This document shows positions 1 through 7,306 of a DNA stretch of 64,000 nt, piece by piece. A program made the translations under genes and the position numbers. The notes below the pieces were generated by a model that was given only the letters and a program-made list of their open reading frames with translations, searched no databases and was not told where the DNA came from. Numbering within the stretch: the first letter of the stretch is position 1; every line of letters starts with the position of its first letter. Origin of the DNA: Rhodanobacteraceae bacterium (GTDB lineage Bacteria; Pseudomonadota; Gammaproteobacteria; Xanthomonadales; Rhodanobacteraceae); NCBI GenBank assembly GCA_021325475.1, contig JAJPHA010000122.1, forward strand, positions 1 through 64,000. Direction: 5' to 3'.

Positions 1-141
1 TCACCGCATCGCGCCAGCGCCTCCCGCTCGACCCCACCACCCGCCGCCGTCTTTTCCGCACGCGGCCACGAACCACGATTTCGTCCCTGAAGCGTTGCCG
101 TTCGCCGCGAATGCGGCGACGCGACGCGCTACAATTGCGTC
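1..141. other. Left-edge intergenic DNA
   Basis: No convincing coding region is seen here. The open frame running through it on the minus strand is a shadow of nudE. It ends in a TACAAT box just before the nudE start codon. Confidence 0.5.
130..135 (+). promoter_or_regulatory. Candidate -10 box of nudE (TACAAT)
   Basis: TACAAT lies exactly 6 nt before the nudE ATG, so transcription would begin at or next to the start codon and the mRNA would be leaderless. No good -35 hexamer is visible at 16-18 nt, and there is no Shine-Dalgarno sequence before the ATG. The same TACAAT-N6-ATG spacing occurs before yqgE and the WGR gene. Confidence 0.45.
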
Positions 142-702
142 ATGCGCAAACCGCCCATCGTTCACGGCACGCGACAGGCTGAAGGCAGCCATTTCCTGCG
201 CGTCGAGCTGGTCGATCTCGAATTCTCCAACGGCGAGCGCCGCACCTACGAACGCCTGAAGGGTTCCGGTCTCGGCGCGGTGATCATCGTGCCGATGCGC
301 GACGACGACACGGTGCTGCTGGTGCGCGAATACGGCGCGGGCATCGACCGCTACGAACTCGGCCTGCCGAAGGGGCGGTTGGACCAGGACGAAACAGTCG
401 AACAAGGCGCGAATCGCGAGCTCAAGGAGGAGATCGGCTACGGTGCGCGCGAGCTGCACATTCTCACCACCTTGTCGCTGTCGCCGGCGTACATGACCAG
501 CATGACCCACGTCGTGCTCGCGCGCGACCTGTATCCCGAGCGCCTGCCGGGCGACGAGCCGGAGGAGCTCGAGGTGGTCGAGTGGAAACTCTCGCGCCTG
601 CACGAGCTGATTGAACGGCCGGACGTGAGCGAGGGCCGCTCGATCGCGGCGCTGTTCATCGCCCGCGAATACCTCGCCGGCCGGTTCCGGCCGCAGCCGT
701 GA
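142..702 (+). CDS. nudE: NudE-like ADP-sugar/ADP-compound Nudix hydrolase
   Basis: A 186-residue Nudix hydrolase that by family would cleave ADP-ribose, NADH and diadenosine-type compounds to AMP plus a phosphorylated remainder in the cytoplasm. A perfect Nudix box runs from G78 to Y100: G, five residues, E84, seven residues, then RELKEEIGY, which carries the metal-binding glutamates. Length and the N-terminal beta-rich region fit the NudE/ADPRase group. The ATG at 142 follows a TACAAT box by 6 nt and has no Shine-Dalgarno sequence. The gene ends in a GTGA overlap with cysQ, so the two are probably co-transcribed; both act on adenine nucleotide by-products. Exact substrate preference is inferred. 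Confidence 0.85.
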   Translation: MRKPPIVHGTRQAEGSHFLRVELVDLEFSNGERRTYERLKGSGLGAVIIVPMRDDDTVLLVREYGAGIDRYELGLPKGRLDQDETVEQGANRELKEEIGYGARELHILTTLSLSPAYMTSMTHVVLARDLYPERLPGDEPEELEVVEWKLSRLHELIERPDVSEGRSIAALFIAREYLAGRFRPQP

Positions 703-1544
703 GCGGCGCCGCGCCCGATCTCGCGCGCCTGGCGCAGGAGTGCTGCGCGATCGCGCGCGCGGCCGGTACGGCGATCCTGCGCGTATACGCCGGCGAGTTC
801 GCGGTCGAACGCAAGGACGACGATTCGCCGCTCACCGCCGCGGACCTGGCGGCGCACCGCGCCATCCTCGACGGTCTGCGCGCGCTGACGCCGCACTGGC
901 CGGTGCTGTCGGAGGAATCGGCCGAGCAGGCGCCGTGGTCGGAGCGCCGCACCTGGCGGCGCTACTGGCTGGTCGATCCGCTCGACGGCACGCGCGAGTT
1001 CGTCAAGCGCAACGGCGAGTTCACCGTCAACATCGCCCTGATCGAGGACCACGCGCCGGCGCTCGGCGTGGTCTACGCGCCGGCGCTCGGCGAGCTGTAC
1101 CGCGCCTGGCGCGGCGGTCATGCGTATTTTTCCACCATGCCGCAAAGCACCGAAATCCCGTTGCGCACACGCCGCCGCGGCGATCCGCTGATCGTCGCCG
1201 GCAGCCGCTCGCACGGCGATGCGCGCACCGCGGCGGCGCTGGCACGGCTCGGCCGCCACGAACTGCTGCCGCTCGGCTCGTCACTCAAGTTCTGTCGCGC
1301 GGCACGCGGCGAAGTGGACCTGTACCTACGCTACGGCGCGACCAGCGAATGGGACACCGCGGCCGGCCAATGCGTGCTCGAGCAGGCCGGCGGCCGGGTG
1401 CTGACGCTCGACGGCGCCGCGCTCGCCTACAACACCAAGGCGTCGCTGATCAATCCGGACTTCCTCGCCTGCGGCGATCCCGCGGTGGACTGGACCGGCC
1501 TGATCGCCGGCACCGCGCACGCGCCGCCGCGCGCCGGCCATTGA
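699..1544 (+). CDS. cysQ: 3'(2'),5'-bisphosphate nucleotidase CysQ
   Basis: Inositol-monophosphatase-fold enzyme of 281 residues that removes the 3' phosphate of PAP/PAPS during sulfate assimilation. The metal-binding signature VDPLDGTREF lies near residue 92, followed by the CysQ-typical KRNGEFTVN. A glutamate-rich EESAEQ segment (the first metal-site motif) lies upstream, and the C-terminal SEWDTAAG matches the last family motif (WDxAAG). Translation starts at a GTG inside the nudE stop (GTGA overlap), implying coupling. One of the dispersed AT-rich motifs of this window lies within the gene near 1125-1135. Confidence 0.88.
   Translation: MSGAAPDLARLAQECCAIARAAGTAILRVYAGEFAVERKDDDSPLTAADLAAHRAILDGLRALTPHWPVLSEESAEQAPWSERRTWRRYWLVDPLDGTREFVKRNGEFTVNIALIEDHAPALGVVYAPALGELYRAWRGGHAYFSTMPQSTEIPLRTRRRGDPLIVAGSRSHGDARTAAALARLGRHELLPLGSSLKFCRAARGEVDLYLRYGATSEWDTAAGQCVLEQAGGRVLTLDGAALAYNTKASLINPDFLACGDPAVDWTGLIAGTAHAPPRAGH
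1125..1135 (-). repeat. Dispersed AT-rich motif (variant)
   Basis: Reads GTGGAAAAATA on the minus strand, inside cysQ, and sits next to a GCGGCAT segment that also flanks other copies. A weak member of the GTGGAAAATGC family described in the findings. Confidence 0.35.
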
Positions 1545-1588
1545 CCTGCATCGCCGGCCGCTTTTCAATCGCCGCATCCGCATCCGAC

Positions 1589-2401
1589 ATGTCCGACATC
1601 GACGAGCTGCTGCGCATCATGGCGAAATTGCGCGACCGCGAGCACGGCTGCCCGTGGGACGTGGCGCAGGACTTCGCCTCGATCGCGCCGTACACCATCG
1701 AGGAGGCCTATGAGGTCGCCGACGCCATCGACCGCGGCGATTTCGTCGCCCTGCGCGACGAGCTCGGTGATCTGCTGCTGTAGGTCGTGTTCCACGCGCG
1801 CCTGGCCGAGGAGGCCGGCGCGTTCACCTTCGCCGACGTGGTCGCGGCGATCTGCGCCAAGCTCGTCCGCCGGCATCCGCACGTGTTCCCCGACGCCGAA
1901 GGCAATTTGCAAAAAGTGGAAAATGCCGCAGCGCAGACCGCCGCCTGGGAGGCGCACAAGCGGCGCGAGCGCGCCGGCGACGATGACCCCAGCCTGCTCG
2001 CCGGCATTCCGCGCGGCCTGCCGGAATGGCTGCGCGCACTGAAACTGCAGAAGCGCGCGGCCAGCATCGGCTTCGACTGGAGCGAGCCCGGCCCGGTGCT
2101 GGACAAACTCGCCGAGGAACTCGCCGAGGTGCGCGCCGAACTCGCCGCCGGCGCGGACCCGGCGCGGCTGGAAGACGAGATCGGCGACGTGCTGTTCGTC
2201 GGCGTCAATCTCGCGCGCCTGACCGGCATCGACTATTCCGCCGCGCTGCGCCGGGCCAACGCCAAATTCGAACGCCGCTTCCGGCGCATGGAGCAACTCG
2301 CCGCCGCCGACGGCACCACCCTCGCCGGCAAGCCGCTGGCCGAGCAGGACGCCTATTGGAACCGCGCCAAGACGGAGGAAACCGGCGGCGCTAAACCTTG
2401 A
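1589..2401 (+). pseudogene. mazG: mazG nucleoside triphosphate pyrophosphohydrolase, interrupted by an in-frame TAG
   Basis: Two-domain MazG (all-alpha NTP pyrophosphohydrolase; hydrolyses NTPs to NMP and PPi, with a stringent-response role in E. coli). The frame opens with ATG at 1589; residues 1-64 carry the HGCPWD motif and the EExxE metal-binding helix (EEAYEV, DELGDLLL). The next codon, 1781-1783, is TAG where MazG proteins normally have Gln (LLLQVVFHAR). The same frame then continues without interruption to 2401, including the second MazG domain with EDEIGDVLF. The change is a single base, CAG to TAG. TAG is used as a normal stop elsewhere in the window (pyrB, gspG, gspM), so this is not a recoded genome. 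A recent nonsense mutation, a sequencing error, or suppression are all possible; a GTG at 1787 could restart the second part. Confidence 0.85.
1914..1930 (+). repeat. Dispersed AT-rich motif GTGGAAAATGC, mazG copy
   Basis: Core at 1916-1926. The 17-mer AAGTGGAAAATGCCGCA is identical to the copy at 38931-38947 on the other strand. It lies inside coding sequence and is preceded by TTTGCAAA. Confidence 0.6.
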
Positions 2402-2448
2402 GGCTCGCCGGCGCATCGAACCCGGCGGTCTGCCACGGAGCATCGATC

Positions 2449-3282
2449 ATGCGTGTCCTTCTGGGTTTCGGTCTGCTGCTGGTGTCGCTGAGCGCGTCGG
2501 CGGGCTACGAATGCCGGTACAGCGAGGAGCGCAAGCTCGACATCGACGCCGCCGGCTTGCGCACGCTGGCACTCAAGCTCGGTTCCAGCGATGCGCGCGT
2601 GCAGGGCGTGCCGGCATCGAATCGCATCGAGGTGCGCGGCAAGGCCTGCGCCTCGGCGCCGGACCGGCTGGCCGGGTTGACCATCGATCAGCACCGCGAC
2701 GGCGACACGGTGACCGTGACCACGCACCAGGCGGAGACGCAGACGTTTTCCTGGTTCGGCTCGAACTACGCCTATCTCGATCTCGAAGTGCGGCTGCCGG
2801 CGACGCTGGCGCTGCGCATCGAGGCCACTTCGGGCGACGCCGAGGTCGCCGACGTGGCGAGCCTGGATTTCGTCTCGCATTCGGGCGACCTTTCGCTGCA
2901 CCACGTCGCCGGCACGGTGGCCGCGGAGGTGCATTCCGGCGACATCCAGGCCGACGACGTCGGCAGTTTCGAGTTGCGCCGCTCCGGCTCCGGCGACGTG
3001 CGCGTGCGCAAGGTGCGCGGCGAAGTGAAAGTCGGTCACGTCGGCTCGGGCGATCTCGAATTCAGCGACGTCGGCGGCGGTGTTGAGATCGGCTCGGTCG
3101 GTTCGGGCGACGTCACCGTCGACCACGCCGCCGGCAGCGTGCGGATCGACGCGATCGGTTCCGGCGACGTCAGCGCCAGCGGCATCGGCGGCGATCTGGT
3201 GGTCCAATCCGCCGGCAGCGGCCGCATCCGGCATCACGGCGTGAAGGGGCGCGTCGAGGTGCCGAAGGATCACGACGATTGA
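2449..3282 (+). CDS. Secreted DUF4097/DUF2807-type beta-repeat protein
   Basis: 277-residue exported protein of unknown function. Residues 1-21 form a signal peptide (hydrophobic LLGFGLLLVSL, then SASA). From about residue 125 to the end there is a run of short beta repeats, each built around S-G-D followed by alternating hydrophobics (for example SGDAEVADV, SGDLSLHHV, GSGDVTVDH), as in the putative adhesin/polymer-binding DUF4097-DUF2807 families that fold into a beta-helix. ATG 2449 is chosen over an upstream in-frame start because it begins the signal peptide. It is 47 nt downstream of mazG and may be in the same transcript. Two GC-rich hairpins follow the stop. Confidence 0.65.
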   Translation: MRVLLGFGLLLVSLSASAGYECRYSEERKLDIDAAGLRTLALKLGSSDARVQGVPASNRIEVRGKACASAPDRLAGLTIDQHRDGDTVTVTTHQAETQTFSWFGSNYAYLDLEVRLPATLALRIEATSGDAEVADVASLDFVSHSGDLSLHHVAGTVAAEVHSGDIQADDVGSFELRRSGSGDVRVRKVRGEVKVGHVGSGDLEFSDVGGGVEIGSVGSGDVTVDHAAGSVRIDAIGSGDVSASGIGGDLVVQSAGSGRIRHHGVKGRVEVPKDHDD

Positions 3283-3292
3283 GGGGAACGCG

Positions 3293-3314
3293 CCTCTCCC
3301 GCGGGCGGGAGAGG
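3293..3314. terminator. GC-rich hairpin after the DUF4097-type gene
   Basis: CCTCTCCCGC pairs with GCGGGAGAGG across two bases, and a second stem (CGCGCC-GAA-GGCGCG, 3316-3330) follows at once. There is no T-tract, so it may be a repeat-type hairpin or a processing site instead of an intrinsic terminator. Confidence 0.4.
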
Positions 3315-3434
3315 TCGCGCCGAAGGCGCGGGTGGGGGTGGCAGGGAAGTGATCTCGTTCTTTTCTCCAAGCGCGTCCTGCGGTTTTCCGCTCGCGTCCG
3401 GCGCGCGGGTTACTTGCTGACCAGAGCAGAGCTT

Positions 3435-3457
3435 CCGCTCGGCCGCAGGCCGAGCGG
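3435..3457. repeat. Perfect inverted repeat CCGCTCGGCC, copy 1
   Basis: Ten-base arms around GCA. The same arms recur at 3819-3841 around CGC. Confidence 0.75.
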
Positions 3458-3460
3458 GTC

Positions 3461-3484
3461 ACTTCTTTGCTGGTGCAAAGAAGT
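3461..3484. repeat. Perfect inverted repeat ACTTCTTTGC
   Basis: Ten-base arms around TGGT, followed by AACC. Related in sequence to the repeat at 3744-3771. Confidence 0.75.
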
Positions 3485-3743
3485 AACCAAGAAACACCTC
3501 GAAAGCAGAGCATCCCCAGGAGGACCTGCACGAAGTTCTGCGAACAGATGAATGTTCCAGTACAACTCGGTCGCACCGGGTCGGACGGCTCTTCGCTTCG
3601 CTTGCGACGAAAGACCTGCATGCGAAGCGAGCGACGTTGCAGCCCGCGGCGGACGAGTTGTATACGGAGCCTTCATCCCTTCACAAAATTGTCGTGCAGT
3701 TCCTCCCGAGGGATGCTTTGCTCTGACGTGCTTTCTTTTGGTG

Positions 3744-3771
3744 ACTTTTCTTTGCACGAGCAAAGAAAAGT
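3744..3771. repeat. Perfect inverted repeat ACTTTTCTTTG
   Basis: Eleven-base arms around CACGAG. The flank TTACCC and the T-rich arm resemble the 3461-3484 element. Confidence 0.75.
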
Positions 3772-3818
3772 TACCCGCTGTCTGAAGGGCAGCGGAAGCT
3801 TTGGCTGTGGAAAGTAAC

Positions 3819-3841
3819 CCGCTCGGCCCGCGGCCGAGCGG
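3819..3841. repeat. Perfect inverted repeat CCGCTCGGCC, copy 2
   Basis: Same ten-base arms as 3435-3457, with loop CGC; a degraded third arm (GCGGCCGAGCG) lies just downstream. Confidence 0.75.
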
Positions 3842-3941
3842 AAGCTCTTGATTTGCAGAATCACCAAACCCCTGCGCGGCCGAGCGAAAGCCCCCGCTCG
3901 TTCGACTTCGCCAAAAAAACGCAACAGCGCGAGACACTCCG

Positions 3942-4736
3942 TCAGCGTCGGGCCGCGCCGAATTTCGCCAGCGCCTGCGCGTGCAGCGCCGGCGTCCCGG
4001 CGAGCACGCTCGTGGTGTCGAGGGTCAACTCGGCGCCGGCGAGATCGGTGAACACGCCGCCGGCCTCGCGCACGATCACGGCAAGCGCGGCGATGTCGAG
4101 GATGTTCACGTCCGATTCGATCACGAGGTCGAGGCAGCCGCGCGCGAGCAGGTGGTAGTGCAGGAAGTCGCCGTAGCCGCGGATGCGGCCGCTCGCGCGG
4201 ATCAGTTCGCCGAGCGCGTTCCAGCGCGCATCCCGGGTCAGGGTCTTGACGTTGCCGATGGAGATCGCGGTCTCGGCGCCGAATTCGCGCGTGTCGGCCA
4301 CGCGCAGCCGCTCGCCGTCGCGGAATGCGCCGCCGCCGGCGCGCGCCCAGCAGGTCTCGCCGAATTCCGGCGCACAGGACACGCCGAGCACGAGCGCGCC
4401 GCGATGCATCAGCGCGATCTGCGTGGAGAACATCGGGTAGCCGCGCACGAACGCTTTGGTGCCGTCGATCGGATCGATCAGCCAGAGCCAATCGCCCGCG
4501 CCCTCGCGCCCGCTCTCCTCGCCGTAGCGCGCATGCTCCGGGTACGCGCGCCGGAGTATACTTTTTATCACCGCCTCGGCCTCACGGTCGGCGACGGTCA
4601 CCGGCGTGTGGTCGGCCTTGGTCTCCACCGCAACGCCGGCGCGGTAGTGGCGACGGATCACTTCCGCCGCCGCCGCGGCGGCGTCGCGCGCGACCGCGAG
4701 CGCCTCGTCGAGAAATGTGGAAAATGCGGCATCCAT
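3942..4736 (-). CDS. hisN: Histidinol-phosphatase, inositol-monophosphatase family (HisN-like)
   Basis: 264-residue Mg-dependent phosphatase. It carries the family signature WLIDPIDGTKAF near residue 85, an upstream GEESG metal ligand segment, and a C-terminal DVNILDIAAL matching the (W/L)DxAA motif. The GDFLHYHLLARG segment resembles HisN enzymes, which dephosphorylate L-histidinol phosphate, more than SuhB or CysQ. An earlier GTG at 4745 exists, but ATG 4736 overlaps the gspN stop as TGATG, which supports translational coupling and is my chosen start. Position at the end of the gsp operon is unusual for a histidine gene. Substrate is inferred; a general inositol phosphatase remains possible. 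Confidence 0.75.
   Translation of the reverse strand: MDAAFSTFLDEALAVARDAAAAAAEVIRRHYRAGVAVETKADHTPVTVADREAEAVIKSILRRAYPEHARYGEESGREGAGDWLWLIDPIDGTKAFVRGYPMFSTQIALMHRGALVLGVSCAPEFGETCWARAGGGAFRDGERLRVADTREFGAETAISIGNVKTLTRDARWNALGELIRASGRIRGYGDFLHYHLLARGCLDLVIESDVNILDIAALAVIVREAGGVFTDLAGAELTLDTTSVLAGTPALHAQALAKFGAARR
4716..4732 (+). repeat. Dispersed AT-rich motif GTGGAAAATGC, hisN copy
   Basis: Core at 4717-4727, antisense to the first codons of hisN. The 17-mer TGTGGAAAATGCGGCAT is identical to 8226-8242, which lies over the start of gspK. Confidence 0.6.
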
Positions 4737-5500
4737 CACAGCCACGGAAACACCTGTCCGCGAATGACGAGATGCGAGCGGCCGTCCGCCTGCGGCTCGC
4801 CGATGTAGCGCAACGCCTCCTGCACGTGCGGATTGCCGTCGCGCGCGGCGAGCTCGGCATCCGCCACGAAGCCGCCGGCGCTGACGCGGAAGCGGCCGTG
4901 CAGCTCCAGCGGCCCGCCGAGGTCCCGCACCTCGCCGTCGATCGCGCCATCACTGGCGGTGGCGAAGCGCGCCTCGAGATCGCCGAACTCGGCCTGCGCC
5001 GCGCCGCTCACCGCGGCCGCCTGCCAGCGCAGGCTGCCCTCGGCCTGCTCGAGCCAGGCGCCGCGCAGATGCGCCTGCGCCAGCTCGCCCTGGATGTCGC
5101 CGTGCAGTTGCAGCGCCGGAATGTCGAGCACCGGCGCGGCCAGGCTCGCCGGCAGGCGGAACCGCGCCGCGCGCACGCGCACGTTGCCGTCGGCATCGCG
5201 CGTGACCTCGCCGGATGCCGTCACGGCATCGCCGACGAGATGCAGGTCCGCGACCAGCGTCCCCTGCAGCAGCGGCAGCGCGTGCAGGTCCCAGTCGAGT
5301 GCGCCGAGCTCCCGATCGAACACCCGCAGGTGCGCGGCGCGACCCTGCCAGACGCTGCCGCTCACGTCGTCCAGGCGGATCGCGCCGAGGCGATCGGCGA
5401 CCCAGCGATACGCCGTCGCCGCCGGCAGCGTGGCGACGCCGATGCCGGCGATGAGGAACACCACGAGCAGGAAGACCAGCGACCGACGCAATACGGACAT
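4736..5500 (-). CDS. gspN: Type II secretion system protein N
   Basis: 254-residue bitopic inner-membrane protein. An N-terminal transmembrane helix at about residues 5-30 is followed by a periplasmic domain rich in beta strands with repeated H-G and L-D-W patterns, as in the T2SSN family. Its role is accessory; in Xanthomonas XpsN interacts with the L-M platform and the secretin. It is the last gsp gene here, its stop overlaps the hisN ATG, and it lies 36 nt downstream of gspM across an AT-rich spacer containing TTATACACAATGTCGCA. Confidence 0.8.
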   Translation of the reverse strand: MSVLRRSLVFLLVVFLIAGIGVATLPAATAYRWVADRLGAIRLDDVSGSVWQGRAAHLRVFDRELGALDWDLHALPLLQGTLVADLHLVGDAVTASGEVTRDADGNVRVRAARFRLPASLAAPVLDIPALQLHGDIQGELAQAHLRGAWLEQAEGSLRWQAAAVSGAAQAEFGDLEARFATASDGAIDGEVRDLGGPLELHGRFRVSAGGFVADAELAARDGNPHVQEALRYIGEPQADGRSHLVIRGQVFPWL

Positions 5501-5536
5501 GGTATATTATTTTATTTATACACAATGTCGCACGCC

Positions 5537-6031
5537 CTACGGCGCGCGATCCTGCAGGGTCACCCGCGCGTTGACCAGACCGAGCCCTTCCACCTTGTCG
5601 GCGGAAAAGTCGCTCACTGTGATGCCGTAGTCACGCGTCAACCGCTCGAGCCAGTCGACCAGTGCATCGAAACTGGCGATCTCGAAACTCACCCGCACGC
5701 TGGCCGCACCCGTCGGCTCCACCCGCTTGAGCGCACCGGCAAGCCCGGCCGCGCGCGCGGTCGCATCCGCCAGCGCGAGCAGCGATTTGCCCTGCCGGTC
5801 GGCCTGGCTGCGCGTCCCCTGCGCGCGCAGTTCACGGGCCTCGCCCGCGGCCCGGCGCATCCAGGCGAGGTCCGCGCGCTGGCGCGCGACCCGCGCGACG
5901 AGCTCGGCGCGCGCGTGGCTCAGCGGATACCAGACGAAGGCCCAGCCGAGCAGCAGCGCGGCGAGCGCGGCGCCGCCGGCGAGCACATGCCGGTCGCGCA
6001 TCGACAGCCGCTCCCACCATGCGCGGATCAC
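5537..6031 (-). CDS. gspM: Type II secretion system protein M
   Basis: 164-residue inner-membrane platform protein with a short cytoplasmic N-terminus (R-A-W-W-E-R-L), one transmembrane helix at about residues 18-35, a coiled region and a ferredoxin-like C-terminal domain. It pairs with GspL in the assembly platform. The start is a GTG at 6031 overlapping the gspL stop as GTGA; an internal ATG near 6001 would cut into the transmembrane helix and is less likely. Length matches the family (about 160 residues). Stop codon is TAG. Confidence 0.82.
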   Translation of the reverse strand: MIRAWWERLSMRDRHVLAGGAALAALLLGWAFVWYPLSHARAELVARVARQRADLAWMRRAAGEARELRAQGTRSQADRQGKSLLALADATARAAGLAGALKRVEPTGAASVRVSFEIASFDALVDWLERLTRDYGITVSDFSADKVEGLGLVNARVTLQDRAP

Positions 6032-7230
6032 GGCGCCCCCCCGGCGATGCGCAGCCGGCCGTCCACGCCCTCGGCGCTGCTGGTGGCTGCGGTGACTTCG
6101 ACTTTCAGTCCCGGCAACGTGGTCATGCGTTCGCGCATCAGGTCGAGCGTCTGCACGTCCGGCGCGCGCAGCGCGAGCTCGAGCACGCCGTTGTGGTATT
6201 CGATGCCGCTCAGACTCGTGCGCGTGGTGCTGGCGAGCAACGGCGCGACCTCGGCGAGCCGCGGCAGCAGACCGCCGGCGCCGCCGCCGCGTTGTGCCGC
6301 GAGCGCGCTTTCCAGCAACTGGCGCGGATCGCCGGCGACCTGGTCCATCTGCGGGAACGCCTCGTGCAAGGCAGCGCGCGCCGCCGCCTCCAGCCGCGCG
6401 GACTGGCGCGCCAGACGCCAGCAATCGAGGCCGTAGTATACAAATAGCAAAAGCAGCGCCGCCGCCGCGAGCGCCGCGGCGCCGCGCCACAGACGCGCCG
6501 CCGGCGCCTGCCGGTGGCGTGGCGCGAACTCGCCCTGCAACAGATTCGGCTCTGGCTCGGCGAGCAGGCATTCGGCGAAGAAGGCGAGCGCGTCGCGCGG
6601 CCCGGCATGGTGGCGCACGCTCAGCCCCGGCAGGACCGGTGGCGAGGCGGCGGCGCGGAAATCGTGGAGCTCGAAGGCGAGCGCCTCGGCCCGGCCGGCG
6701 TTGATCACGTCGAGCCACTCGGCGAGCCCGGCGGGATCCGCGACGCCGGCCTGCGCCGGCGCGCTGCGCCACAGGGCACGGGCGTCCTCGAGCACGACGC
6801 TGCCCGTGCGCTCGTCGACCGGCAGCGCCTGGGTCTCGGCGTAGAGCGCATCGGCACGCACGCCAGCCGCGGCGAGCCGCGCCAGCCATTCGGTCAGCCG
6901 CGCGCGCGCCACCACCGCCACCGGCACGCGTTCGCCCGCGGCGCGTTCGGCGACGGCGAAGTGCAGCTCCTCCACCGGCGCGGCGAGCTGGTCCTCGAGC
7001 GCGAACGGCACGGCCTTGACGAACTGCGCGCGCGATACCGCCAGCCGCGGCGTATCGAGCAGCAGCACGTCCTCGGCCGGCGCCAGCGCGACCACGCGCT
7101 CGGCGCGCGCCAGCAGCGGCGCCGGCGGCGTGCCCGGCTGCGCGCCGGACAACACGCGCCCGGCGGCATCCTGCGCCAGCCAGGAACATTGGCCGTCCGC
7201 GTGCAGCCGGATCAGCAGACGCGCGGACAT
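6028..7230 (-). CDS. gspL: Type II secretion system protein L
   Basis: 400-residue platform protein. The N-terminal two thirds is the cytoplasmic actin-like domain that recruits the GspE ATPase (P-R-L-A-V-S-R-A-Q-F, then AVPFALEDQLA, a GspL hallmark). A transmembrane helix at about residues 254-275 leads to a periplasmic ferredoxin-like domain that dimerises with GspM. The gene overlaps gspM by 4 nt and is separated from gspK by 76 nt with no clear promoter. GspE itself is not encoded nearby, so its partner must lie outside the window. Confidence 0.85.
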   Translation of the reverse strand: MSARLLIRLHADGQCSWLAQDAAGRVLSGAQPGTPPAPLLARAERVVALAPAEDVLLLDTPRLAVSRAQFVKAVPFALEDQLAAPVEELHFAVAERAAGERVPVAVVARARLTEWLARLAAAGVRADALYAETQALPVDERTGSVVLEDARALWRSAPAQAGVADPAGLAEWLDVINAGRAEALAFELHDFRAAASPPVLPGLSVRHHAGPRDALAFFAECLLAEPEPNLLQGEFAPRHRQAPAARLWRGAAALAAAALLLLFVYYGLDCWRLARQSARLEAAARAALHEAFPQMDQVAGDPRQLLESALAAQRGGGAGGLLPRLAEVAPLLASTTRTSLSGIEYHNGVLELALRAPDVQTLDLMRERMTTLPGLKVEVTAATSSAEGVDGRLRIAGGAP

Positions 7231-7306
7231 GAACGGAGCCTCGGTATCATCGGCCGCATTGTAGCAGCGCGGCGAGGCCGGATCGGCCGCGCCCCGAGTC
7301 TTCGCC

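Larger units (their letters stand above)
3283..3941. repeat. Non-coding hairpin-repeat cluster
   Basis: A 659-bp gene-free stretch. It begins with two GC hairpins (3293-3314 and 3316-3330). It then holds two copies of a CCGCTCGGCC inverted repeat (3435-3457 and 3819-3841) and two related T-rich inverted repeats (3461-3484 and 3744-3771). Short open frames here translate to low-complexity Arg/Ser-rich peptides and overlap the hairpins, so I do not call them genes. Similar intergenic repeats are common in Xanthomonadales to my recollection. Between 3485 and 3740 I see no further ordered element. Confidence 0.75.

Noticed and set aside
783-788. GTATAC alone as a motif
   Set aside because: As a 6-mer it occurs at many places by chance or as Val-Tyr codons; only its combination with the GTGGAAAATGC core is informative.
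1781-1783. TAG as a sense codon (genetic code change)
   Set aside because: pyrB, gspG and gspM end in TAG at the expected protein ends, so TAG is a stop here.
3410-3937. Small open frames with S-L-L-V-Q-R-K-V-T and similar peptides
   Set aside because: They are translations of the hairpin repeats in several frames and lack start signals.
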